Positions 33,372 to 45,587 of a stretch of 64,000 nt of DNA are shown in pieces (within the stretch, counting starts at the first letter, position 1; each line of letters starts with the position of its first letter). The stretch is taken from assembly GCA_015680685.1 (NCBI GenBank), contig MNCI01038321.1, positions 65,379 through 129,378 of the forward strand. The letters are read 5' to 3'. The translations under genes and the position numbers were made by a program. Source of the DNA: Gnetum montanum. Taxonomy: Eukaryota > Streptophyta > Gnetopsida > Gnetales > Gnetaceae. Under the pieces are notes generated by a model, which was not told where the DNA came from, did not search any database, and saw only the letters and a program-made list of their open reading frames with translations.

Positions 33372-33840
33372 CAACAAATGATTGTTAGGGAAAGTTCATT
33401 TCCTAGAGGCTAGTGTATCAGAAGACATAGAATCCATAGAATTTGACTGGATTGTGCATGAACACTTAGTGATTTGTATGGTTGAGCATAGGGGTACTTC
33501 ATTGCTCATGATTGGGATCGTTGCTGGGGACTCTTTTTGTTGAAATGTGCACTATCTAGGTTTAGTGAACATCATTGGATAAATCCTAAGGTTAAAATCA
33601 TTCTCACAATAAATATAATCACATACACATACTAATATATTATCTGTATTACAAAATTTCTTCTTCTCACAAGTGCAATGATACTAAACTACTAGTCCCT
33701 TAAGAATGTAAGGTGGTGTATACTCATACAGATGAGTATGTGCCTAACTTCACCTTCATCCTACATCATGATGAATAACTACAATGGTGAGACATGGAAG
33801 GAAACATTATAATGCCTCTCGATTGATCTATGCTTGGGAT
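33372..33840 (+). other. Leader of element D (possible LTR end)
   Basis: No open frame. The last part of the LTR may extend into it, because the matching 3' side is hidden by Ns. Confidence 0.4.
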
Positions 33841-35530
33841 GCTAACTCAAATCCTTAAGAAATTGGGCATCCAGGATCTTCAAGAAGAGTATGTTGTGCA
33901 TGATTATGACTACCAAGACTACCATTCCATTGAAACACAACACAGGAGAGATCGACACTAGGAGAAGCACCATGGGTATATGAAGGGGAAATGGTTCACT
34001 AATCCCTTGTTCATGCTTAACCAAAACAACAAGGAGGGCCCTCCCCCTGGGGATTCCCAACATGAAGATTCTCCACCCCTTGTTATTGGTGATGGGGTTA
34101 TGGCCCTAAATTTGTAGTCCACTATCAGCAATCTAGGTTTAGGTAAAAATGACAATTAAGGTAGGGGCTCAAACAAGTGTCAAGAGGATAAGAAAACTAA
34201 CGAACATGGCTATGAAAATTGAAGAGGAGTTGGTAGACACGATGGTGGTGGCAGTCCTCCTACCTCTTTTCTCTTTTCATCTGCATCTTTTTCTTCCTCT
34301 TCTACTTTTGACAAATAATGCAAAAATAAAATAAAAATAATCATGATGAAGGGGAATAGTAAGACAAGAATGATGATCATCAAGCCTACCATAAATGAAG
34401 GGGTAGCAAATAATGTCATCGATGTCATTGAAATAATGTTGATGATGAGCCTTTACTAGCAACTTGAAGCATGCTAAATATTGTAGAGGCTGTAAAAATT
34501 CTAACCAAGCATGTGAAGGATAGTTGGATCAGATGACTTGATATCAACAATATTTTTAGATTTTAGGGGGGTATCACTCTGATCCAAAAATACATATTCA
34601 AGATTTTCATGGTTCTGTGCCTTACAAAATATTGAAAATGATTGGCAGAAATTAAAGCTATTTCCTAGGACACTCATCAAGGAAGCAGAAAGTTGGTACT
34701 AGGCCTTGAAGTCCAAATCCATTTGCAGGTGGAGTACAATGCTAGAGTTATTTAATGATAAGTATTAGACATACTCTAGAGTGTTTAATTTAAGAAGGTA
34801 GATCCAAGGATGGAAGCAAGAAAATGATGAACCCTTGGATGTTGCCATGCGTAGATACTATTTTGTCATACACCAATGCCCTATCCATGGTTATTCTTAG
34901 TGGGAATAACTTCGCCATATCATAGATGGACTTAGATCAGAAACGAGAAGAAATATTGGGGTCTATGCCTAAGGAAGACTATCAGAAGTTAGAGCCCATC
35001 AAATCCAAAGGATAATTGAGTAGGTAGCAAAAGAAAAAGGAGAGTTGAGGAAATGTGAAAGTGCTAAGGAATACAACAAGGATCCTTCCATCAAAAAGAG
35101 GGACATTTGATTTTGTGACATTGAGAAAGAGTCACCTATTGATGAGGTGGTGAACATAAAGACTTTACTGATTTAAAAATCTATGTTTGAAATCTTGGCC
35201 AAGGTAGATAAAATGTGGGATTCATTGGATGAAAAATTTCAAACTACTCTAAAAATCATCGAAGAATAATGAGAGTAGAGTAGTGATCGTGACTACAAGA
35301 GGCAAAAAGAAGCTAAATGTGCCTACCAAAGAGGTAAGGGTAAAATCGCTATAGTAGATGAAGTTGCGAAAAATAAATCAGATGATGGTGTTGGATGTGA
35401 CATCTACCAATATGAACATCCTAAGGGATGTTGCCCTATCATGTCATACTTACAAGAGTCTAGAGTGTATGCTCTGAATCCATGATTAGAAAAAAGACAA
35501 ATATCCAAAAGACATGCTTAAGGTAATCCT
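33841..35530 (+). pseudogene. gag of element D
   Basis: Reads DLQEEYVVHDYDYQDYHSIE near 33870, a Ser/Phe-rich stretch FLFSSASFSSSSTFDK (about 34267-34314), then the gag core: ALQNIENDWQKLKLFPRTLI, AESWY, MLELFNDKY (34620-34770), IQGWKQENDEPLDVAMRRYY, IIDGLRSETRRNIGVYA (to about 34970), a helical part ILAKVDKMWDSLDEKFQTTL (about 35190-35250), and a knuckle relic GCDIYQYEHPKGCC at about 35395-35436. The order is identical to element C's gag, which supports both. More than ten stops. Confidence 0.72.
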
Positions 35531-36049
35531 AGCCAATTCCATCAACAACAAAAATATTAACCAAGTGGAACTCCACCGCAACTGTATGTGCAATATCAAC
35601 AGTGGCACCAACCATAGTCATGGGGAATGCCACCACCAAGGCAGTAGTACCCTTACAGGTAACTAGATTCATATGGGTATTACATTCAGTAACCTCTGTC
35701 TCCATGTGAGGCCACTCTCCACATACCAAGAGGGATGCCACATTTTATTCTTATCCTCCTTCTATTCTTGACCATATTCCTCCTCCCTTAACACATCTAC
35801 CACCTGCTCCATCCATGTAGGGTGAGCTTCTAGCCCAACCACAACAACACAATGTTACTAGGGCTATTAATCTACAACTAGTTCATCTACTGAGGGTTTT
35901 GAAACCTCATGCTCGTAAAAAATCATTCTTCCAAACCAACAACCCTACTAAGCCCTCATAGATTGAGGCAGTTGATCATCCTACTCTTACCTCCTCCTCT
36001 GCAAACCATTCCATTGGGTCCCCTTCAAATCAAATGTTGTCTGACATCC
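35531..36049 (+). other. Pro/Thr-rich linker of D between gag and protease
   Basis: Translation contains ILDHIPPPLTHLPPAPSM and QPQQHNVTRA. Same place and composition as the linker of C (1300-1700). No domain. Confidence 0.45.
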
Positions 36050-36775
36050 AAACTATTATGCTCACTCATGTCATATCTAATTGAATCTAGGTTGGCAAGC
36101 TTCCTAAGAAATTAGCTGATCTTGGGAGTCCCATTATCTATTCACAAATTGCTGGGAATGAATTATGTAAGGCACTTATTAATTTAGGTTTCGATGTAAA
36201 CTTTATTTTGCATGAGATGTATACTGCCTGGAACCTACTGCCTCTTAAGAAGAGAAATTTCATATTGGAATTGGCAGACCAGTCCATCACTGTTCCATTA
36301 GAACTAGTCAAAGACATTGTGACCATTGTTTGTGGGTGGTCTTATCCTATTGATTTCTTAATAATCAAGGTTGAGAAGTGTAAGGGGGACTTCCTAATCA
36401 TTATGGAAAGGGCATGGCTGAGCATTGTTGATGGAAGAATGGACATTAGAGATCTTTCCTTGGAGATATCAAAGGAAAATGCATTTGAAAAGATTAAGAA
36501 AAGAAAAGTTCCATGCATTGAGAAGAGACGAGTTTCATGCATCACATATAGCAATACAAGGTGCAATTGTGTGCAGAAGATCTTGTCCATAAAATGAGCA
36601 TCTATTTCTGCATGTAGGTAGTATGCACATGAAGCAAGTATTCAAAGGTATTTGTATGTAGCAGCCATAAAACAAGAGGGCACCCAGTGGCTAACCACTA
36701 ATTTTAACAATAGTACAATGTGCATGGAACCTACTGAGAGCTTGACATGCACCTATGTTGTAGGCATGGATGAAC
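36050..36775 (+). pseudogene. Protease of element D
   Basis: Open at 36208-36597 and upstream: KLPKKLADLGSPIIYSQIAG, then ELCKALINLGFDVNFI where relatives have LLDLGxGVxLI. The catalytic aspartate is changed to asparagine, so it is inactive. It continues AWNLLPLKKRNFILELADQS, a WSYPIDFLI strand and RAWLSIVDGRMDIRD (the LGRPFL-like region). E has nearly the same protein (AWNLLPLKKCNISLELADQS, SAWLSTIDAKIGMRD). The tail QEGTQWL near 36695 matches C and E. Confidence 0.78.
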
Positions 36776-37955
36776 TAGAGTAAGTTCATCACCAACTCTC
36801 TGATGATGAAAGTGCTGATACCAATTGGAAACAATTAAAGATCTTTGAAAATTTCAAACAAGAGTCCTTAGAGTTGAAAACTCTACCCACCAGCCTAGAA
36901 TATGCATTCTTTAAATGTGGCAAGCTAGTCATACTTAATGCCAAACTTTCTTCTGAATAGAAAGTAAAACTATTGAAAGTGATCAATTAATGGGAAACAA
37001 CCTTTACTTAGTCATATCCTGAACTCACTAAAATTGATCCATGGATATGCTAGCATCACATTTACACTGATATATCCATGAAACCAAGAATGGAAACACG
37101 ATGATGGTTGAACCTAAAATTGAAGAAAATCATCAAAGAGGATATTGAAAAACTCCTTAACACAGGCTTTATCTATTCCATTATGAATAGCAAGTGGGTC
37201 AATTCACTTATCATAGTGCTAGAGAGAGGTGGCAAATGAAAGGTTTGTATCAACTTCAAGCTATTAAACATAGCAAGATTCAAAGATCATTTTCTATTAC
37301 CATTCATTAATAAGGTATTAGATAGCATATATTGACATTGCTATTATAGTTTTCTGGATGGTTATGGTGGCTATAACCAAATCTAAATTTCACAAGAAGA
37401 TTAGCCCAAAATCACATTCACATGTCCTTGGGGGATCTTTGCATATTGCAAGATTCCTTTTTGATTTGTGAAATGCTCTTGCTTCTTTCCAATGTTTGGT
37501 CTTAAGCATATTTTAGCAGCAAATAGGTAGTAGAGTAGTAGTCTTGATGGATGAATTCTTTACTAATGGTGATACATTCAAGTAAGCGTTGGACTACCTT
37601 AAGCAAGTAGTCAAAATATGTGTGGAAAAAAATCTGCGGGCTCAATTCGTAAAAGAGTCATCTCATGGTCCAAGAAGGCATTTTATTGGGGCATAGAATT
37701 TCATAGGAAGGGATAGAGATAGATCCCAAAAAGATAACGATCATCCAAGGAATCACTTGCCAACTAGAAATCATCAAAGATGTTTGGTCATTCCTTGGAT
37801 ATAGTGGCTAGTACCAATGATTTATAGAGAATTTCTCTAAGATTATGAAATTTTTGGTCAAGCTAACAAATAAAGATGCTCCATTCATCTAGACCAAGGA
37901 ATGAAAAAATGCATTTCAAAGCCTCAAGCAAAAGCTTGTAAAGACTCTAATTCTA
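36776..37955 (+). pseudogene. Reverse transcriptase of element D
   Basis: Pre-RT: ESLELKTLPTSLEYAFFKCG and AKLSSE-KVKLLKVIN, then HHIYTDISMKPRMETR. RT: EDIEKLLNTGFIYSIMNSKW, VCINFKLLN, FKDHFLLPFINKVLDS, SFLDGYGGYNQI, KITFTCPWGIFAY, and the active site VLMDEFFTNGDTF (37540-37575), where the usual DD is DE. A frameshift lies near 37470, another near 37640. Then FSKIMKFLVKLTNKDAPF near 37840. It is clearly a Ty3/gypsy RT and clearly dead. Confidence 0.78.
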
Positions 37956-38345
37956 TGAGCACTTGACTAGTCCAGACCATTCTATATGATGATGGATGCA
38001 TCTAACTACACCTTGGAAGTCATGCTTACATAGTTGGACAATACGTATTGTCCATATTACATTCACTTTACAAGTCAAAGAATTATGGGTGCACAATTGA
38101 ATTACACAACCATAGAGAAAGAATTAATGATAGTGGTGTTTGCTCCAGAGAAGTTTAGGCACTATGTGCTTAAATATAAAGAATTTATGTACACAAATCA
38201 AAGTTCCATTCACGTCCTCATCAATGAGCCAATGGTGAGCCCTTGTGTCATACGATGGCTAGTGATCTTATAGGAATTCGATCTCACAATGGTAGATTAA
38301 AGGAAATTGAGCATGTGGTCATTGATCACTTATCTTAGTTGTAAT
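37956..38345 (+). pseudogene. RNase H of element D
   Basis: MMMDASNYTLEVMLT near 37987, then an open frame at 38034-38273 with IHFTSQRIMGAQLNYTTIEK, ELMIVVFAPEKFRHYVLKYK and MYTNQSSIHVL (usual YTDHxAIxxL, D changed to N), and CVIRWLVIL. A decayed DHLS box lies near 38322. The motif order is that of Ty3/gypsy RNase H. Confidence 0.75.
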
Positions 38346-39695
38346 GAAAGAACAAAGAGGAGGAAAGTCCACTAAATGATCTATTTCTTGATGAACTCCT
38401 CTTTGATGGTGTAATAAATGAGCACATGCTTGTAGAACTGAAATGGTATGATGCCATTCTCACTTATCTTCTCAATTAGAAGATTCCACAAGATCTGAAC
38501 CATAGGAGGAAACAACAATTTCTTCATCAGGATAAGCACTTCATAAAAATCAATGGATACCTTTACAAGGTGTGCGCTGATGGCTTGGTTCTCTAGTGTG
38601 TACTTGATGTAGATCAATTACGTGTTATCTAAGATGCTCATGAGGGTCCTTGTGGGGGCCACTATGCTGGGATACACACATCCATAAAAATCATGATGGC
38701 AGGATACTATTGGTCCACAATCTTTAGGGATGCTTACCAATTTGTTCGATCCTGTGAGCACTATCAATGAGATGGTGGGATGATCGCACGCATGGAGGGT
38801 CCCTAAAAGTGGATTCAACCACTAGAACCCTTTGACATATGGGGCATAGATTTCATGGATTCCATCACATTCATGTTAAATGAGAAGGCATATATAATTG
38901 TTGTTGTTGGTTACTGTACCAAATGGATAGAAGCAATAGCCATCATTGACTATACATCATTCACTACTACTTGATTTGTATAAAAAATGTTGTGAATAGG
39001 TTTGGGGTGCCATGTGCATTGATTTCTGACAATAAAACCCATTTTATAGATGCTACTTTTCGAAAACTCATGCAACACTTGGAGGTTGAACATAAATTAA
39101 CAACACTCTATCATCCCTAAGACAACGATTAAGTAGAGTTGACTAATAGGGAGATCACAAAGATTCTAATAAGAACTATTAGTGAATATAGGAGAGACTA
39201 GAGCAAAAAACTCAATGTTTCCCTTTGGGCCTACTGCTCAATATGGAAACTCCCTATTGGCTACTCTCCCTACAAGCTAATGTATGGAAAACTTCTAATG
39301 CTTCTAATTCAATCTGAGCTTCTTACACTCTCAATATCCTATGACCTGGATCTTGACCTAAGTCTGGCACAAAAAGAAAGATTAATAAACTTAAATGTGC
39401 TAGAAAAAAATTGATTGGTAGCCCTATCTTAGAATGAAATGCATAAGGCATTCAATAAACAACATCATGATCTTAGAATATGAAAAGTAAAATTTTAATT
39501 AGGAGATAAGGTTCTTTATTAGAACCCCACACACATACCATAAAAATCCAAATTGCAAACATTGTGGGAAGGGTCTTATATAATTGATGAAACCTTTCCT
39601 TCTTGGACCATGATCATATACAAACTTGAAAACCCAAAAAAAATGCAGTTGGGCAACATCTAACAGATAAAGCCTTTCCATGAGCCCAAGTAAGC
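38346..39695 (+). pseudogene. Integrase of element D
   Basis: Zinc-binding part near 38640-38770 (HEGPCGGHYAG ... SCEHYQ-DG). Core: PLEPFDIWGIDFMDSITFML (first D, 38818-38870), VNRFGVPCALISDNKTHFID (second D, near 39030), YHP-DND-VELTNREITKI (E region, near 39115-39165). Then LPIGYSPYKLMYGK and a C-terminal part LGDKVLY, LWEGSYIID, FPSWTMIIYKLENPKKM (39500-39650). All three catalytic acids remain, but several stops and a frameshift near 38985 break it. Confidence 0.78.
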
Positions 39696-41787
39696 TAGTA
39701 CAACACATACTTCAACGGATGGACAACCACACTCAATTTTTTGGATCTTCTCCTAACTTAGTCATGGGAAAGATGGACATCCTTACTAATCATATATGTG
39801 GCTCTTGAGTTTTTCTATTTTTTTTTTGTTTTACACATTTTTGTCTTTTTAAATTTTTTATTTTACATTTTTTTTATTTTAAAACTTTTTCCTATTTTAT
39901 ACCATTATTAGTACATTTATTTATTTTTGAATATTTTACACTTTCTTATATATTTTACTGTATGTTAGTGAGATTTTCTAATTTTTCTTTATGCCAACAA
40001 GACATAGTGGTGGTTTGTGCTTAATGTTCTATTTGCTAATTTCTGGTTTTTATTTCTAAATTTTTGTACTGATGGCTAAGTCATGGTTTCTTTTTCATTG
40101 AACAAGTAGTGGGTTCACGACATCTACCCATCCACAAACTCTATGGTTTTCCTTGTTTTGGAAGTATGAGGTCCCTTTTATTAAATGAACTTTTAATAAA
40201 TTTATGACCTTGGTAGTTTTTAGAATTGGGAAGGATTCAAAGGTTTGCATAGGGTGTGACTTCAAGGTGACTTAATAAAATTTGTACTCTTATACTTGGG
40301 TGCATGAGTGTTTTCATAGGCTTCTTACCATTCCATATTAATGAATAATAGGAAGTTGAATAAGTCTTTGCATGGTGTGGTTCTCATCAAAAAAAGAGAA
40401 AAAAGAAGAAAAAAATAAAAATAATAAAACAAAATAGAATAAATAGGCTACAAGCACTGGTTATGGGAGTCGAGAGACATGTTACCCATGCCTAAAGATC
40501 CCCTCTAACTAAGTCCCTCTCTCACTTCTTACTTATCTTTTCTTCTTTTTATGGAGTGGCGATTGTTTTGTGGGAGCACTCTTGTGTCTCAAGGGAGTGG
40601 ATTGAACTTGGAGTGGTGATGCGAAGGCACTGAAGTAGTTGGTTTTGGTCTAGACTAAGGATGGATCTTCTTAGGTCATTTAAACACAAAATCCATAAGG
40701 GACTTCTTATGACCTTAATTTGGAATTCCATTCCACATTCTCCATCATCTGTCCATGTTGCTTAGAAGTCACCTCACTGTTAGTGTCCATGTTCTTGATT
40801 CAATGTCTTTATCTAGCATACGTGAATTCTTTGGTAGAATCTTCCAAGTTTTGGTCCTTAACTTTCATAAACAATTAATCACCTATGGGACCCATGGACT
40901 CATTAGGTTGAGGTTATGTAAGGGCAAACACATCATGTTCCTGATATGGGGAGGACCCACTTGCATATCTCTTAGTTGGGTTCATTAAGCACCTTATCCT
41001 TAGTTATTTTTACCATTAGAATCTCTGATACATCCATCTTCTACATCTAACCATGTGCTCATTTATCTATTTTCTTTATTTCACACATTTTCCATCAAAA
41101 TTTTAAGTTTTTGAGCTTTCAATGACCCTCTTCAATGATTTCATCATATTCTTGGCTTTTTTCGAACTCCATGGACCCCCAAATTCATTCAAAGATTCCT
41201 TGTATTTTTTGAAATATTTTAATTTAAAATTTTTTTTACAAACCCCATAAATGGGGCCTCATTGATGGAGCCAATGTGTATACAATGTCCCATATACGTA
41301 GCCCCATCGACGTAGCATAAAAATAGTATAGATATGTGTGACCCTTCTTTGAAAATTTTCACATTTGCTCACAAATGCCAAGGGAGTTTTTCAATTTTTT
41401 AGAGCCTAGAACTTTCTAGAGCCCATAATGTCCTAACTATTTATCCAAAGCACTCCATTATTCAATGCTATAGCTAGTGAAGGTAAGCTCTTAGTCATGG
41501 GGGCCACAAATGTGCCATTTTTGACAAAAACGTTTTCACCATTTTTCTAACTCCCATAAAGGTTTAACTAGGAGATCAACATTTAAACACAAAATTACAA
41601 GAGTTAAACCTTTCCAATAAGCATTGGTGATAATTATAATAAAAATTAATTAATAAAATAATAATAAAATAATTAATCTATCATGGTCCAACCTTAGCCA
41701 AGTGTAACTAATTAATGGGATAAGGTATTCAAAAAATTGAAAGTTACACATTATATCTACTAATCCATAGATGTGTTAAGATTGTAG
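39696..41787 (+). other. 2-kb spacer of D between integrase and ORF-X
   Basis: T-rich at 39800-40080 and A-rich at 40385-40445. GACATGTTACCCATGC at 40476-40491 is conserved exactly in E at 59871-59886. Bases 41280-41310 resemble the LTR (CCCCATCGACGTAGC). No coding domain. At the right end CTACTAAT (41757-41764) and GATTGTAG (41780-41787) look like a branch point and 3' splice site directly before the ORF-X start codon. Confidence 0.45.
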
Positions 41788-44661
41788 ATGGCATTGAAAG
41801 GGAAACACATGCAAGAATGAGGACCATCTCAACAAATTGAGAAATGGCCAAGAATGAGACGGGGCCATGGACAAGCCCAAAAAGAACCAATTGCAACCCA
41901 TGCCATGGGTCTTCTTAGGGAAGAGGCCAAAGTAGAATCCATTCATCAGATTCTAGAACTAGCACTAGCAACAAAACATTCCCACTAAGATGAGGCACCA
42001 TCTCAGCAAGAAAACCTTGAGGTGAACTTGATAGAGGCATGCCTAAATCAAATCAAATCTAGGGAGGTCCAAAAGATCATGCTGGAAGAGTTAAACTTTG
42101 GCTCTTTCCTAGAGTAAGCACCTAAGGAGATATAGGACCAACTGAAGACCTCTTCCATGTGGCCAATTATCACATCCAGTGGGGAGTGGTACATGGGAGA
42201 GACATTCTTACTTTGGAACAATAGGTAGGCTGATTCAATGGTCAAAATCTAGGATATCTTAGTGTCCTACTTGATGCTGGCTATTGCTAAAGCACTTGGG
42301 TTGCTAGAAACTAGGATGAATCTCACCAAGATTCCAATGTAGGTAGACCCCAACATCAAAATGGAATGGGTGCAGTAGGAGTATGGTGCACTCACACCAA
42401 CAGACAGAATTTACTACAAGATTGCAACCTTTCACCCAAACCCCATGGTGAGGCCCAACAAGATCATTTCCTTTTCTACCAATGCGTGTGCTACTCTAAG
42501 TGGGAAATTACTTGTCAACCTTCCATAGATGATCTATCTAGAGATAGAGAAGCAGTTTAAAGAGAATGAATGTGGAAGGAAGGCACTCCCATTTCTATGT
42601 CTCATCAAAAAAATTTGTTGAAGCGAATGGATAGCCCATTATACAAATGATGTTATTAGATGTGCTCTGACTACTAATTGGATGAAGATGATGAAGGATA
42701 AGACACCTACAACAACTATTCAAAAAGAGGAGTAGTTGCCACCACCTCCACCTACCACTTACAAAATTGTGCCATATGTCGTTACAACATCCCAACGGTT
42801 GCATGAGTACCGAGAATGGCTCTTGAGTAAGCAATACCAATAACCAGTCATGAGTGGTGGAGACCCATTTATGTATTAGCTAGCAATGAGTCACCTAAAT
42901 GAGGTGGCTTGAATAGTTAGCATGACGGGAGGAGGTGGATCCATTTTCTCATCTCAATGAATGTAGTTTTTTGTGAGATCAAATCCTTATGTTAGAGAGG
43001 TAACAGTATCTCTCATAGAACAACAACCACTCCCAGAGATTTTTGGGAATGGTGTGACCTTCTTAGTGCACTTGGAGAGAGGCGAGGGGGCAATAGTACT
43101 AGTGATGTAACACTAAGGGTAGGAGATAACAGTAGAGGTGGTTGCTAGTAGAATGATCAAAATACTTAATGCACCTACGATGTCTGTACTAGACGTCATT
43201 GCACTTAAAGATGTGTAAACATCTGTTTGGACCATAAGCAATAGATTAAGTGAAACACAACATGAAGAACTACTGGACTAAATAGTGGAAATCAGACAAC
43301 TAATTTTGGATGTCTTTGATCTTCTAGATAGTATTACTATAACCTATTCAGAGTTGCTAGAGGCAAGGGGCAAAAACACTACCTTGGAAGGACAACTCAA
43401 AATAGCCAAGGTGCTAAACAAAGACTTGGCTGCTAAAGTTGTTGAATTAAGAGCCCAAATTATTGACCCTACATTTCTTAACCCAGCATTGATAAGAGAT
43501 GAAGCTCTTGAAAAACTTCATAACAGATTGAAAGGGGTTGGCGGTGCGATGGAGATGACAGTGTTCTATTGATCCTTGGCAAAGGCCACCTAGCACAAAA
43601 TTCAAAAGGCCTTGGATTTGACTCACTAGGAGAATGTGCAATTAACAGAAGAGAATCATCATCTACAAAAGGTTGATGTGCATAAACTATAGGTAAATGA
43701 CTTTATCCATCAATAGCAAGACCAACTAGCTAGAGAAAACATAGAGCTCAAGATATTGTCAGCCAAGAATAGAAACCTCTTCATGGAGGAGGTCTGCGCC
43801 CTTCACCAAAAGACTACAATAGAGGTAGCTGCCTAAAAATTAGAGGCTCTCAAATTTGAGAGAGTCAAGGATCACTACAGAGACTAGGTTGGCTTATAAA
43901 AAGAAGTAAATGAAAAACATATTTAACTGGAAAAGGCAAAGGTGAATGAGATCCTCCAGTAACACCAAAATGGATGTGCATCATGGCAGCCCATCATTTA
44001 TGGGATTGACCAGTATAATAAAGTAGAAATTCACCTAAAGGAGTTGAAAATAGAGGAAATGATAGAATACATGAAGCTCATCAATCTTCGACATGCAAAT
44101 CTAGCTATGTTGACTACTAGACAATTGTAGTCAGAATTGAAGAAGCAAGTGACTAGCTTGTACTTGTTGTACGAGGTCAAGTTTAAACACCACAAGGACA
44201 CCAAGCAAAAGCTTGTGGTGGAAAACATGAAACTCAAGGTTCTCAAGGGAAAATACATTGATTAGAGATCTACTGCCAAGAACCTGGCCAAAAGAATGAA
44301 TGAATACCAAGAGTTGTAAAATACAGTAAAGGCATTTGATGTCAAATGTGAATAATTTTCTTCCAGGATTGTTAATGTTGAGGAGTTGTTCCTAGTAATG
44401 CCCTGTTCGTGGGATATCCCCATTCCAGCCCACATTAGCAATGCCACACAAACTATGAATGATCCCTAGAGCAAGGAAGAGTAGATGAAAGAAATATTAA
44501 ATGCCTTTTGCCTTCCATCAGAGGTTGTAATCATAGTAGGATAGCCATAGCTACCTTAGCCACCACACATGCTCGAAGCTAGTGAAGGTTGGAGCCTCCA
44601 CCACTTGGGACTGTTTGATCTTTTCAATTGTCTTCATGCCATTAGAGGATGTGTTATCTAG
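41788..44661 (+). pseudogene. ORF-X of element D: large extra ORF between integrase and 3' LTR
   Basis: From ATG 41788 (MALKGKHMQE) to TAG 44661 the frame is 958 codons with no net frameshift, broken only by a few dozen stop codons, most of them TAG. The first half looks globular: MLEELNFGSFLE, SGEWYMGETFLLWNN, YLMLAIAKALGLLETRM, DRIYYKIATFHPNPMVRPNK, LPFLCLIKKIC. The second half is helical and coiled-coil-like, for example the open frame at 43285-43572 (MEIRQLILDVFDLLDSITIT, then LEGQLKIAKVLNKDLAAKVV), then MIEYMKLINLRHANLAMLTT and QKLVVENMKLKVLKGKYID. No signal peptide or membrane segment is evident, so it is not an obvious envelope protein. E has a homologue with the same start and order. 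The family is unknown to me. Confidence 0.7.
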
Positions 44662-44839
44662 TTTTGAGTAGTCATTTCATGGTGTTCAATTTTGTGTCAT
44701 GAACACCATAAATTTTTGTAATGTTGTTGATTTGTACACTTGGGCACTCACTTTTGTTATGTTAGTTATGTTAAGAGTTAGTCATAATCACATACCTTTC
44801 CAATTTTGTAAAGGAACTGGAAAATGAGTTTTCATTCAG
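44662..44839 (+). other. Short 3' untranslated region of D
   Basis: 178 bases between the ORF-X stop and the polypurine tract; nothing recognised. Confidence 0.4.
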
Positions 44840-44850
44840 TCATGGGGGTA
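44840..44850 (+). promoter_or_regulatory. Polypurine tract of D
   Basis: TCATGGGGGTA ends at the TG of the 3' LTR; E has TGTGGGAATA in the same place. Confidence 0.65.
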
Positions 44851-45587
44851 TGATGAAGCATCAAAGTGTTATGTTGACAGGCCTCCATTGACATGGCCCC
44901 ATCTACATGGTGTTGCCTCATCGATAGGGTTGCATTGATGTAGTGTTTGTTATGTCTATGCGGCCTTGTTGACATAGCTCCATAATAAAGTCTATAAATA
45001 CGTGCTTACTAACCATGTTTATGGGGAGGTCAATTCATAGTTGTAGTAGACCTCTTGCAGTTTTGTTATCTAAGAGTTAGACTATTTCTTAGAGTGCCCA
45101 TAACAGGAGTCAGGAAGTATATAGATGTTTATTTGAGCATTGATGTACCTGAGCACACCAGTGTGAATGGTAATAAAGATGAGCCTTTTGATTAAACCTT
45201 GCAGCACTTAGAATAGATTAATGATTTATTTATACATTTACTATTTTCATTAATTATGTAATTAATTAAGCTAAATTAGACTTTAGTTGATTAATTAATT
45301 AAGCTGAATAGATTAAACACATAAGTACAATCGCTTTGAGTGTAAACACGTATTCGCTTGGTAATCCCAGAAGTGAATACATGGGTTCAAGATGTGTATG
45401 AAAAGTAGTACTGGATACTTATGTTAGGATTAGTTAGATATTAATTAATGAGTTAGCTTAAATTATCTATTAAATCACTTCATTTCTCTATTTAAAGAAC
45501 CAGGAACATAAAACATAAAATAATAAAAATCATATGCCTCAATTACACTTAACCATAGCTTTGTACATCACAAGTGTAATTGGGAAG
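44851..45587 (+). repeat. 3' LTR of element D (end hidden by gap)
   Basis: Starts TGATGAAGCATCAAAGTGTT and aligns with 32606-33371 until the Ns. Confidence 0.8.
44993..45000 (+). promoter_or_regulatory. TATA box, 3' LTR of D
   Basis: TATAAATA aligned with 32775-32782. Confidence 0.55.

Larger units (their letters stand above)
32606..45587 (+). mobile_element. Element D: Ty3/gypsy retrotransposon with extra ORF-X
   Basis: Direct repeats at 32606-33371 and 44851-45587 flank gag, protease, RT, RNase H and integrase, a 2-kb spacer and a 958-codon extra reading frame. A polypurine tract precedes the 3' LTR. The 3' LTR runs into the assembly gap, so its end and target duplication cannot be read. 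The RT-upstream segment (LKTLPTSLEYAF, LSSE-KVKLLKVIN, HHIYTD) is of Athila type. It has many stops and several frameshifts in pol, so it is old and dead. Confidence 0.85.

Noticed and set aside
42048-42245. Minus-strand frame within ORF-X
   Set aside because: Complement of a segment that aligns with E's ORF-X in the plus frame.
41788-44661. ORF-X as a retroviral-type envelope gene
   Set aside because: The position fits, but no signal peptide, transmembrane helix or glycosylated ectodomain pattern is evident; the second half is coiled-coil-like.
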